Below are positions 1-5,679 of a stretch of 24,852 nucleotides of DNA, one piece after another. Made by a program: the position numbers and the translations under genes. A model generated the notes under the pieces. That model ran no database searches, had not been told where the DNA came from, and saw nothing but the letters and a program-made list of their open reading frames with translations. Source of the stretch: CAYLZO01 sp964387775 (GTDB taxonomy: Bacteria > Chloroflexota > Anaerolineae > JAAYZQ01); assembly GCA_964387775.1 (NCBI GenBank), contig CAYLZO010000049.1, positions 1 through 24,852 on the forward strand, written 5' to 3'. Positions within the stretch are counted from its first letter, which is position 1. The number at the start of each line of letters is the position of its first letter.

Positions 1-48
1 GCCGACCGGTTTGACTTTGAGCGGCTGTATGCGGCGCTAGGTTTGTAG
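1..48 (+). CDS. 3' end of an unidentified gene (15 residues)
   Basis: The first 48 bases read in frame 1 as a 15-residue C-terminus ending FERLYAALGL and a TAG stop at 46-48. Its composition suits a real protein tail and it runs off the left edge. It points the same way as enolase and is separated from it by the 8-bp repeat array. Too little is visible to name the family, and a chance open frame cannot be excluded. Confidence 0.45.
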   Translation, partial: ADRFDFERLYAALGL

Positions 49-186
49 TTGGTGGATTGGTAAACTGGTAAATTGGTAAATTGGTAAATTGGGGGATGTT
101 CACCAATCTACCAACTTACCAATCTACCAACCTACCAATCTACCAACCTACCAATCTACCAACTTACCGATCTACCAACCTACCAA
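49..186. repeat. Inverted array of 8-bp tandem repeats (TAAATTGG / CCAAYYTA)
   Basis: Positions 49-95 are built from about five units of TAAATTGG or variants. After a short spacer (96-100), positions 101-186 hold about ten units of CCAAYYTA, alternating CCAATCTA and CCAACCTA/CCAACTTA. The right units are near reverse complements of the left ones, so the block could fold into a long, slippery hairpin. It lies directly upstream of the enolase ribosome-binding site. Translating it gives a low-complexity NLPIYQPT-type peptide, so it is not taken as coding. Unit length (8 bp) and absence of spacers rule out CRISPR. Confidence 0.85.
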
Positions 187-190
187 ACAC

Positions 191-196
191 AGGAGG
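191..196 (+). promoter_or_regulatory. Enolase ribosome-binding site
   Basis: A perfect AGGAGG six bases before ATG 203. It fixes the enolase start at 203 rather than at the upstream in-frame ATG 89, which would add 38 residues encoded by the repeat array. Confidence 0.85.
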
Positions 197-202
197 CAGA
201 GA

Positions 203-1489
203 ATGACGACTATCGAAGAAATCATCGGGCGAGAAATTCTGGATTCACGCGGGAACCCCACCGTCGAGGTGGAAGTCATCCTGGAATCGGGCGCCATCGG
301 CCGGGCGGCCGTGCCCTCGGGGGCGTCGACGGGCGTCCACGAGGCGGTCGAGCTGCGCGACGGCGACCCGGAGCGCTACGGCGGCAAGGGCGTGCTCCAG
401 GCCGTGGACAACGTCAACGACCTCATCGCCGAGGAGCTGTGGGGCTTTGACGCCCTCGATCAAGTGGGCGTGGACGAGTACCTCATCGAGCTGGACGGCA
501 CGCCGAATAAGGGGCGGCTGGGGGCCAACGCCATCCTGGGCGTCAGCCTGGCGACGGCCAAGGCCGCGGCCGAGGTGCTGGGCCTGCCCCTCTACCGCTA
601 CATCGGCGGGGTGTCGGCCCGGACGCTGCCGGTGCCGATGATGAACATCCTCAACGGCGGCAAGCACGCCCAGGACGGGCCGGACCTGCAGGAGTTCATG
701 GCCATGCCCGTGGGCGCCTCGTCGTTCGCCGAGGCGTTGCAGTGGGGCGCCGAGACCTATCACACGCTGAAAAAGGTGCTCAAGGGCAAGGGCTACAGCA
801 CCGGCATCGGCGACGAGGGTGGCTTTGCGCCGTCGCTCAAGTCGAACGAGGAGGCGGTGGAGCTCATTGTCGAGGCCATCCAGCAGGCGGGCTACGAGCC
901 GGGCCGCGACATCTTTATCGCCCTCGACCCGGCGGCCAGCGAGGTGTACCACGACGGCAAGTACGTGCTGAAAAAAGAGGGCCGCACCCTGAGCGGCGAG
1001 GAGATGGTCGATTTCTACGAGGACTGGGTGGAAAAATACCCCATCATCTCCATCGAGGATGGCTTTGCCGAGGACGACTGGGATGCGTTCGTGCTGATGC
1101 AAAAGCGCGTGGGCGACCGGGTGCAGATCATGGGCGACGACCTGCTTGTGACCAACGTCGAGCGGCTGGCCAAGGGCATCGAGCTCAAGGCGGCCAACAG
1201 CATTCTCATCAAGCTGAACCAGATCGGCACGCTGACCGAGACGCTGGCGGCCATCGAGATGGCCAAGCGCGCCGGCTGGACGGCCGTCGTCTCGCACCGC
1301 TCGGGCGAGACGGAGGACACGACCATCGCCGACCTGGTGGTGGCGACCAACGCCGGCCAGATCAAGACCGGCGCCCCGGCCCGCAGCGACCGCGTGGCCA
1401 AGTTCAACCAGTTGCTGCGCATCGAGGAGGAGCTGGCCGACGTGGGGGTGTACGCCGGGATGGGGGCGTTTTACAACATCAAGCGGTAG
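203..1489 (+). CDS. eno: Enolase (phosphopyruvate hydratase)
   Basis: Cytosolic glycolytic enzyme interconverting 2-phosphoglycerate and phosphoenolpyruvate. The 428-residue product has the usual length for bacterial enolase. Visible family landmarks: the N-terminal REILDSRGNPTVEVEV block, the substrate loop SGASTG, GDEGGFAP with the acid/base Glu at residue 205, the metal-binding SIEDG and GDDLLVTN segments, the catalytic Lys 337 in ILIKLNQIGT, and the signature SHRSGETEDT from residue 364. ATG 203 was chosen because of the AGGAGG site at 191-196 and because the reading frame upstream is only repeat DNA. The gene appears monocistronic; a palindromic element begins two bases after its stop. 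Identification is essentially certain. Confidence 0.98.
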   Translation: MTTIEEIIGREILDSRGNPTVEVEVILESGAIGRAAVPSGASTGVHEAVELRDGDPERYGGKGVLQAVDNVNDLIAEELWGFDALDQVGVDEYLIELDGTPNKGRLGANAILGVSLATAKAAAEVLGLPLYRYIGGVSARTLPVPMMNILNGGKHAQDGPDLQEFMAMPVGASSFAEALQWGAETYHTLKKVLKGKGYSTGIGDEGGFAPSLKSNEEAVELIVEAIQQAGYEPGRDIFIALDPAASEVYHDGKYVLKKEGRTLSGEEMVDFYEDWVEKYPIISIEDGFAEDDWDAFVLMQKRVGDRVQIMGDDLLVTNVERLAKGIELKAANSILIKLNQIGTLTETLAAIEMAKRAGWTAVVSHRSGETEDTTIADLVVATNAGQIKTGAPARSDRVAKFNQLLRIEEELADVGVYAGMGAFYNIKR

Positions 1490-1490
1490 C

Positions 1491-1652
1491 ACCTTTTCAA
1501 CATGATTTGGAAGAACAGTCATTGCGAGGAGCGAGCACAGCGAGCGACGAAGCAATCTCCGGTGGCGCCGAACAATCAGTTTCTCTTGATTAAGTGGGGA
1601 TTGCTTCGCTCCGCTCGCAATGACAGGCATATCATCTTCACCTTGAAAAGGT
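1491..1652. repeat. Compound palindromic element, copy 1 (GTCATTGCGAG family)
   Basis: Three nested features are visible. Outer arms ACCTTTTCAA (1491-1500) and TTGAAAAGGT (1643-1652) are perfect 10-bp inverted repeats. Inside, a left half at 1518-1560 begins GTCATTGCGAGG and ends GAAGCAATCTCC; a right half at 1596-1624 reads GGGGATTGCTTCG through CTCGCAATGAC, the inverted counterpart. A second copy of the family is at 19717-19832. It carries no gene and starts two bases after the enolase stop, so it may also work as a transcript-end hairpin. It resembles dispersed palindromic repeats seen in several environmental phyla; this copy's mobility is inference. Confidence 0.8.
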
Positions 1653-1692
1653 ACTAGTCCGCTGTGAGGCTGCCCGTTGAAAGATGTGTACC

Positions 1693-1878
1693 ATGAGAAG
1701 CAGTCCGATCAACTTGACCTACGAGGTCGAGGTTCAGCCCGGTGAGAAGCTGACCTTGCCCGAGCCGCTCGTCGAGAGTGTGGGCGCGGGCCGCTGGATG
1801 ATCACCGTCCAGCCTGCCGCGCCCGACGGTGCGTTCCCGCCGGTTCGCGATCACAACGCTTTCCTGAACAGCTACGCC
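1693..1878 (+). pseudogene. AbrB/MazE-like antitoxin remnant (no stop of its own)
   Basis: The frame from ATG 1693 encodes about 62 residues with a beta-rich segment (YEVEVQPGEKLTLPE, then VGAGRWMITVQPA) and a tail RDHNAFLNSYA. This resembles small AbrB/MazE-fold antitoxins common in Chloroflexota and cyanobacteria. There is no stop after the tail. The frame runs straight into LIWPEDRIDHV, the start of a BrnT-like toxin, so a deletion has probably joined the two genes. ATG 1684, three codons upstream, is an alternative start. Family assignment is from pattern memory and moderate; the loss of the gene boundary is directly visible. Confidence 0.55.
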
Positions 1879-2152
1879 TTGATCTGGCCTGAAGATAGGA
1901 TTGACCACGTTTCTTCGCACGGGGTGGAACCTAAAGATGTGGAGGATGTGTGTTTTGGCCGATCGCTGGTACAACGGGCAGGTCCGAGGGAAAGAATCCG
2001 GTCTGGTCTATTACGTCCTCGGACAAACGACGGCAGGACGGTATCTGCTTTGCGTGGTGATCCAGTTTCCTGACGGCAAGGGATACCCCGTTACGGCCAG
2101 ACCCATGACCCAGAATGAAAGACGGCGATTTAAGCGATGGAAAAGAGAATGA
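1879..2152 (+). pseudogene. BrnT-like toxin, frameshifted
   Basis: The first part (frame of 1693) reads LIWPEDRIDHVSSHGVEP, then VEDVCFGRSLVQRA. The continuation lies one frame over: GKESGLVYYVLGQT, GRYLLCVVIQF, then VTARPMTQNERRRF, ending at TGA 2150-2152. Together these form one BrnT-type (RelE-like) RNase toxin of about 90 residues, split by an indel between about 1975 and 1992. The only possible start in the first frame is TTG 1879, with no clear ribosome-binding site. The gene abuts a CopG/BrnA-like antitoxin by an ATGA overlap, the usual toxin-then-antitoxin order for BrnTA. Pseudogene status assumes the indel is real rather than a sequencing error. Confidence 0.6.
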
Positions 2153-2403
2153 AAAGACTGGAAATTCCAGAAACGGATTCAATTACAGGACTGGCTCGGT
2201 TTTGGGATACGCACGATCTGACCGACTTTGAGGATCAGTTGGAAAAAGTCACCGAACCCGTGTTTCAACGCAAGACGACAACGGTTTGGGTGTCTTTGCA
2301 GCCTCAAGAAGTCGAAGCTGTCAGGCAGATAGCTGATTCCGAAGGTGTTGAGTTTTCCACCTTGATCCGAGGCTGGGTGCTCGAAAAACTCCACACCAAC
2401 TGA
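2149..2403 (+). CDS. CopG/BrnA-like antitoxin
   Basis: An 84-residue protein whose N-terminus carries the CopG-antitoxin signature LARFWDTHDLTDFEDQL, followed by a ribbon-helix-helix-like C-terminus (VWVSLQPQEVEAVRQIAD, then FSTLIRGWVLEKL). Proteins of this type bind and neutralise BrnT toxins and repress their own operon. The start is set at ATG 2149, which overlaps the toxin stop as ATGA and suggests coupled translation; ATG 2137 would add four residues. With its toxin frameshifted, the antitoxin looks like the intact survivor of the pair. No motif appears broken. Confidence 0.75.
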   Translation: MKRLEIPETDSITGLARFWDTHDLTDFEDQLEKVTEPVFQRKTTTVWVSLQPQEVEAVRQIADSEGVEFSTLIRGWVLEKLHTN

Positions 2404-2485
2404 CTTCGGACTTTCTGGACACGGGGAGCAAGAAGCAGGCGGGTGCGGTCGGCGCGATGGCTGTGGCCCCGGCTAACATCCACTG

Positions 2486-2554
2486 GAGCCGACCGGGACC
2501 GCCCGGCGAGGTCCTGGGAGAGTGAAAGCCGTCACTAGGCTTTCCCGGCGGCTC
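2486..2554. other. Folded non-coding element with a bulged outer stem
   Basis: The arms GAGCCGACCGGGA (2486-2498) and TCCCGGCGGCTC (2543-2554) pair over 12 bp with one extrahelical A. Inside, GAAAGCC/GGCTTTC (2524-2530, 2538-2544) forms a 7-bp hairpin, and GGACC/GGTCC (2496-2500, 2510-2514) an alternative 5-bp one. It sits in a gene-free stretch, 2404-2803. The family is not recognised: a dispersed repeat remnant, an attC-like fold or a structured RNA are all possible. Confidence 0.4.
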
Positions 2555-2555
2555 A

Positions 2556-2603
2556 CCCTTCGACTGACCCTTCGGCTTCGCTCAGGGCTTCGGCTCAGGG
2601 CAT
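2556..2603. repeat. CCTTCGACT / GGCTTCGCTCAGGG-type short repeat tract
   Basis: The tract repeats CCCTTCG and GGCTTCG(C)TCAGGG several times in direct and inverted form, and no gene is seen here. Related words (CCTTCGACCTGGCTCAGG) occur inside the palindromic element near 19781-19800. It looks like a dispersed intergenic repeat. The remainder of 2404-2803 shows only this tract, the folded element just upstream and the Uma2 promoter. Confidence 0.5.
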
Positions 2604-2731
2604 GGCTTGGCCGTTGGCGCTGGTCAGTTCCAGTCCATGCCACAGCATCACCAAAGCACTTGTCATTTACCCAGGGGTCGCGACTGCCCTTGCAGAGCTC
2701 AAGTTATGTCCCTTTTGTCAAAAGCGGCATC

Positions 2732-2760
2732 TTGTCGGCGAGTGTGGAGTGCGGTATAAT
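2732..2760 (+). promoter_or_regulatory. Sigma70-type promoter for the Uma2 gene
   Basis: TTGTCG at 2732-2737 and a perfect TATAAT at 2755-2760 are separated by 17 bp. The predicted start near 2767 gives a leader of about 37 bases before GTG 2804, with AGGGGGTGA (2792-2800) as ribosome-binding site. Confidence 0.65.
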
Positions 2761-2803
2761 GAAAGCGGGCGAAGGCAGACACAAGACGTTCAGGGGGTGA
2801 GCC

Positions 2804-3361
2804 GTGGAGGAGCTGAAAAGCCAGGTCATGACGGCAGAGGACCTGGCCCAATTGCCGGATCGGGGGAAACGCTACGAACTGAGGATGAGAGAACTGCTCA
2901 TGATGACGCCGGCCGGCGCCTTGCTGGGTCGCATCACGATGATCCTGGCCGCCACCTTGCATCAGTACGCCGCCCAGCACCAGTTGGGCCAGGTGTTCGC
3001 CGCCGAGACCGGCTTTCAGATCCACAGCGACCCCGACACTGTCCGCGCGCCCGACATTGCCTTCGTAGCCCGGGATCGCATCCCGCCGGAGGGCGTGCCC
3101 AGAGGCTTTTGGGAACTGGCGCCCGATCTCGTCGTCAAAGTCGTGTCGCCCAACGACCGGGCCGCCGACGTCCAGGACAAGATCGAGGAGTGGCTGGATG
3201 CCGGCGTGCGCCAGGTGTGGGTGATCTACCCGGACACGGAGATGGTCTGGGTCTGCCACTCACCCAAGGAAGTGGACGTTCTGAAGCCGGGTGACACGTT
3301 GGTGGGCGACGACCTGCTGCCCGGCTTTCGCTGTTCCGTTGAAGACCTGTTTGCGCTGTGA
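2804..3361 (+). CDS. Uma2 family (DUF820) protein, catalytic Glu replaced
   Basis: This 185-residue protein matches the Uma2/DUF820 family, which has a PD-(D/E)XK nuclease fold and is multiplied in cyanobacteria and Chloroflexota. Visible blocks: RYELRMRELLMMTPAG, the beta-strand RAPDIAFV with Asp 84, PDLVVKVVSPNDR, and DKIEEWLDAGVRQVWVIYP. The usual VVEVVSP block has Glu where this protein has Lys 112, so the metal-binding acidic residue is probably lost. GTG 2804 is used because AGGGGGTGA lies four bases upstream and a good promoter precedes it. The family's biological role is unsettled; nuclease activity of this copy is doubtful. It is followed after 20 bases by the nucleotidyltransferase pair. 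Confidence 0.85.
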   Translation: MEELKSQVMTAEDLAQLPDRGKRYELRMRELLMMTPAGALLGRITMILAATLHQYAAQHQLGQVFAAETGFQIHSDPDTVRAPDIAFVARDRIPPEGVPRGFWELAPDLVVKVVSPNDRAADVQDKIEEWLDAGVRQVWVIYPDTEMVWVCHSPKEVDVLKPGDTLVGDDLLPGFRCSVEDLFAL

Positions 3362-3381
3362 GTGCCCCTCGAATATAGACT

Positions 3382-3585
3382 ATGACCAGCCGAACGGTTA
3401 TCCATGATCGGCAAGAAGAAAGCATAGAAGCCAAGGCACGATGGTTTCAGAGCTTGTCGTTGGCAGAACGGATGGATATGTTGTGCTGGTTCACCGATCT
3501 GATGCTGGCGGCCAATCCCAAGATAGTGGAGCAGAAAGATGCTCAACCGCTTGCAGGGCGTATTCGCGTCCTTACACCGACATAA
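3382..3585 (+). CDS. Small partner protein of a nucleotidyltransferase unit
   Basis: A 67-residue, mostly helical protein with core ARWFQSLSLAERMDML, then a conserved-looking NPKIVEQKDAQPLAGRIRVL tail. Its last 47 bases overlap the start of the next gene in another frame, which suggests translational coupling. Small proteins of this kind sit before MNT-like nucleotidyltransferases in related genomes (recollection, not checked). It could be the antitoxin-like or adaptor half of the pair. No Shine-Dalgarno site is obvious before ATG 3382, so it may depend on readthrough from the Uma2 gene 20 bases upstream. Confidence 0.6.
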   Translation: MTSRTVIHDRQEESIEAKARWFQSLSLAERMDMLCWFTDLMLAANPKIVEQKDAQPLAGRIRVLTPT

Positions 3586-4003
3586 TGTCAAGTACGTGGT
3601 CATTGGCGGCATAGCGGCAGTGCTGCACGGCGTGCCACGTGCCACGTTTGATCTTGACATCCTGATCGAAGCCAATTTGGAGAACGCACAACGTCTGTTG
3701 ACGGCACTTTTGGAAGCCGAAATAGGAACTGCAGTGTTGACAACGGCGGAAGAATTGTTGGCGCACGAGATTAGCATTTTTAGAGATTGGGTACAGATTG
3801 ATGTGCAAACGCGGACACCAGGTATCGAGTTTTCTGACGTGTGGGAAAGACGGGAAACAATGCACTACCGGGGACAGGATTTCTATGTGGTGTCCAAGGC
3901 GGATTTGATAGCGTCAAAACGTGCAGCGGGACGCGCCAAGGACCTTGAAGATGCGCATTTGCTGGAGCTAGACACCGCTTCCGGTGAGGTGGGTGAAGAG
4001 TAG
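3539..4003 (+). CDS. Nucleotidyltransferase-fold protein (MNT/DUF6036-like)
   Basis: This 154-residue protein has the signature of small nucleotidyltransferases: YVVIGGIAAVLHGVPRATFDLDILIE, where the GG pair and the Asp residues of DLD form the expected NTP and metal site. It continues with IQIDVQTRTP-type strands (here VQIDVQTRTPGIEFSDV) and a conserved SKADLIASKRAAGRAKDLED helix. Proteins like this appear as the nucleotidyltransferase arm of type VII or AbiE-like toxin-antitoxin systems, or as substrate modifiers. No HEPN partner is visible; the partner is the small upstream protein. Start ATG 3539 overlaps that gene by 47 bases. The fold is clear, the substrate unknown. Confidence 0.8.
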   Translation: MLNRLQGVFASLHRHNVKYVVIGGIAAVLHGVPRATFDLDILIEANLENAQRLLTALLEAEIGTAVLTTAEELLAHEISIFRDWVQIDVQTRTPGIEFSDVWERRETMHYRGQDFYVVSKADLIASKRAAGRAKDLEDAHLLELDTASGEVGEE

Positions 4004-4121
4004 TTGTTGTTGAGGTGTCTCGGGTGGCGACGTTGAGAGTCACGCATCCGCCGGGCAGGTGAGCTCAATGGTAGGTGGACCAACGTGTGGGGTTCACGAA
4101 AACAGGCCGAGACCCCGCCCC

Positions 4122-5342
4122 TCACGCCGAGGCGGCGGAGCTTTTCTTTTCTTCAGACCGGGGCACCAGCAGCCAGGCCGCCCCCGCCGCCACGAAGAAC
4201 GCCCCCGCTGCCAGCAAGAACGGCGCCCGCAGGCCCATCCAGGCGGCCACGCCCGAGCCCACCATCGGCCCCACGGCGTTGGCCGTCGAGACGATGCTGG
4301 CGTCCAGGCCATAGACCGCCCCCTGCCGCCCCTCGGGGGCTAGGTTGGCCAGCATGGCGCTGATGGAGGCCAGCACGCCGCTCATCACCAGGCCCACGGC
4401 GCCCTGGAGCGCCACCAACTGCCACGGATTCGTCACCCAGAACTGGGGCACGTAGAGCACGCCCACCCCCACCGCGCAGACGAGCATCACCCGCCGGTAG
4501 CCGAGCCGGTCGCTGGCCCGGCCCAGCGTCACCGCGCCGACGGCCCCCGTCGCCGCCCGCACCGAGGAGATGAGGCCCGTCAGCGAGGCGATGCGCGCCG
4601 AGGTCGGCACCAGGCTCTGGACAAAGAGGGGCAGGACAGGGCTCATCAGCCGGGTGGCGGCGCGCACGGTGACGCGCACCGAAAAGAGGCTCAAGAGCCC
4701 CCGGTCGCGGACCACGAGCCGCAGCCCGTGCCAGAAGCCGCCCTCGTCGTCGCCCTCGGTCTGCGCTACCGGCGTGAACTCTTCGTGCACAAAGCGCGAG
4801 ATGGTCAGGCCCGCCACAAAGAGGAGCGCGCCGGTGATGTAGAACGCGGCCCGGTAGCCCCAGGTGTCGGCCACCACGCCGCCGATGAGCGGCCCCACCG
4901 AGGCCCCGCTCCAGACCGCCATCTGCAACAGCCCCAGGGCGTAGCCGGCCCGCTCGCGGGGCGCCGTGCTGGCCACCAGCGTCGTCGCCGCCGAGACGGT
5001 GCCGGTCAGCGCCCCCTGGATGGCCCGCAGGACGATGAGTTGGGTCACGTTCTGGGCAAAGCCCATGAGGGTCAGCACCACAGCGCCGCCAAACATGGCC
5101 CGCTGGACCATCAGCTTGCGCCCGTAGCGGTCGGCCAGCGAGCCCCAGATGGGGGCCGAGACGGTCATGATCACGGCGTGGGCGGCGAACACGGCCCCCG
5201 ACCAGAGCTTGACCGCCTGGGGATCGGTCACGCCCAGCTCCTGGACGTAGTAGGGCAGGAAGGAGCCCATCACCGCAAAGCCGGCGATGGCCACCAGCTC
5301 GGCGGCCCAGATCACGTAGAGGTTTCGTTTCCAGGGTTCCAA
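4122..5342 (-). CDS. MFS drug-type exporter
   Basis: A 406-residue inner-membrane protein with about 12 hydrophobic segments in two six-helix halves, typical of the major facilitator superfamily, DHA1-like drug/H+ antiporters. Motif A is intact in the first half (GSLADRYGRK, residues 67-76) and a related copy occurs in the second half (GRASDRLGYRR). The central cytoplasmic loop holds QTEGDDEGG. The start is TTG (complement of 5340-5342), six bases after GAGG, because the next in-frame ATG would remove the first membrane helix. It is divergent from the 54-aa ORF and MEMO genes and has its own promoter. The substrate cannot be read from sequence. Confidence 0.9.
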   Translation of the reverse strand: MEPWKRNLYVIWAAELVAIAGFAVMGSFLPYYVQELGVTDPQAVKLWSGAVFAAHAVIMTVSAPIWGSLADRYGRKLMVQRAMFGGAVVLTLMGFAQNVTQLIVLRAIQGALTGTVSAATTLVASTAPRERAGYALGLLQMAVWSGASVGPLIGGVVADTWGYRAAFYITGALLFVAGLTISRFVHEEFTPVAQTEGDDEGGFWHGLRLVVRDRGLLSLFSVRVTVRAATRLMSPVLPLFVQSLVPTSARIASLTGLISSVRAATGAVGAVTLGRASDRLGYRRVMLVCAVGVGVLYVPQFWVTNPWQLVALQGAVGLVMSGVLASISAMLANLAPEGRQGAVYGLDASIVSTANAVGPMVGSGVAAWMGLRAPFLLAAGAFFVAAGAAWLLVPRSEEKKSSAASA

Positions 5343-5399
5343 ATCGTTCCTCGAGTCCCGACACCGTGCAGCCAGGACGGCGTCTGGGGTAGTGGCTTC

Positions 5400-5427
5400 A
5401 TTATAGCACGGGGCCGATGGACTGCAA
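5400..5427 (-). promoter_or_regulatory. Promoter of the MFS gene
   Basis: On the minus strand TTGCAG (complement of 5422-5427) and TATAAT (complement of 5400-5405) are separated by 16 bp. It points at the MFS gene, whose start lies about 60 bases downstream. Confidence 0.6.
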
Positions 5428-5478
5428 ACTTGTGCCTGCCCCTCACCCTAAACCCTAAGGGTCTTGGGCGATCACCGT

Positions 5479-5507
5479 TTGCCGGGGACGGGCTGTTGTG
5501 CTATACT
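5479..5507 (+). promoter_or_regulatory. Promoter for the 54-aa ORF and MEMO gene
   Basis: TTGCCG at 5479-5484 and TATACT at 5502-5507 are separated by 17 bp. The expected transcription start (5513-5515) coincides with GTG 5515, so the first ORF would have no 5' leader. Confidence 0.6.
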
Positions 5508-5514
5508 CTTGGCC

Positions 5515-5679
5515 GTGAGCGAGCTGGCCATTCCGTCCCAATGGACGCGCCTCGACGCCGAGGAGATGCAGGGCACCGTCGTCCACACGCCCCTGTCGAG
5601 CCTGGAGCCCGTGGCCAGCGTGCGCTTTGGCCAACTCCGCTGGGACGTCGAAAATCAACGGGAGTTGAAAGCATCTTGA
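5515..5679 (+). CDS. Small 54-aa protein, probably leaderless, coupled to the MEMO gene
   Basis: From GTG 5515 to TGA 5677-5679 the frame encodes 54 residues beginning VSELAIPSQWTRLDAEEMQG and ending in ENQRELKAS. It has no signal peptide, membrane segment or cysteine and is mildly acidic. Two observations suggest it is real. The promoter just upstream puts the transcription start at the GTG itself. Its stop overlaps the TTG start of the MEMO gene as TTGA, a classic coupling arrangement. I do not recognise a family. It could equally be a leader ORF whose translation controls the next gene. Conservation in relatives would decide. Confidence 0.45.
   Translation: MSELAIPSQWTRLDAEEMQGTVVHTPLSSLEPVASVRFGQLRWDVENQRELKAS

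Noticed and set aside
49..186. Possible CRISPR array
   Set aside because: Units are 8 bp, contiguous and without unique spacers.
89..202. A 38-residue N-terminal extension of enolase from ATG 89
   Set aside because: It is translated 8-bp repeat DNA, unlike any enolase N-terminus. ATG 203 has a perfect AGGAGG and the family-typical start.
245..1630. Long open frame antisense to enolase
   Set aside because: It is a codon-bias shadow in GC-rich DNA. Its product is a repetitive His/Leu/Arg-rich sequence with no domain, while the plus strand encodes certain enolase.
2475..2560. Integron attC site
   Set aside because: The bulged stem is suggestive, but the right-hand GTTRRRY core is missing and no integrase or cassette is nearby. 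Kept only as an unidentified folded element.
5441..5462. CCCTAAACCCTAAGGG, telomere-like repeat or operator
   Set aside because: Fewer than two full units and no symmetry beyond CCCT/AGGG; probably chance in the divergent promoter region.
4728..5675. Long N-terminal extension of the MEMO protein
   Set aside because: The upstream part of the open frame is antisense to the MFS gene and low-complexity. The family-like start is TTG 5676, and the promoter lies at 5479-5507.
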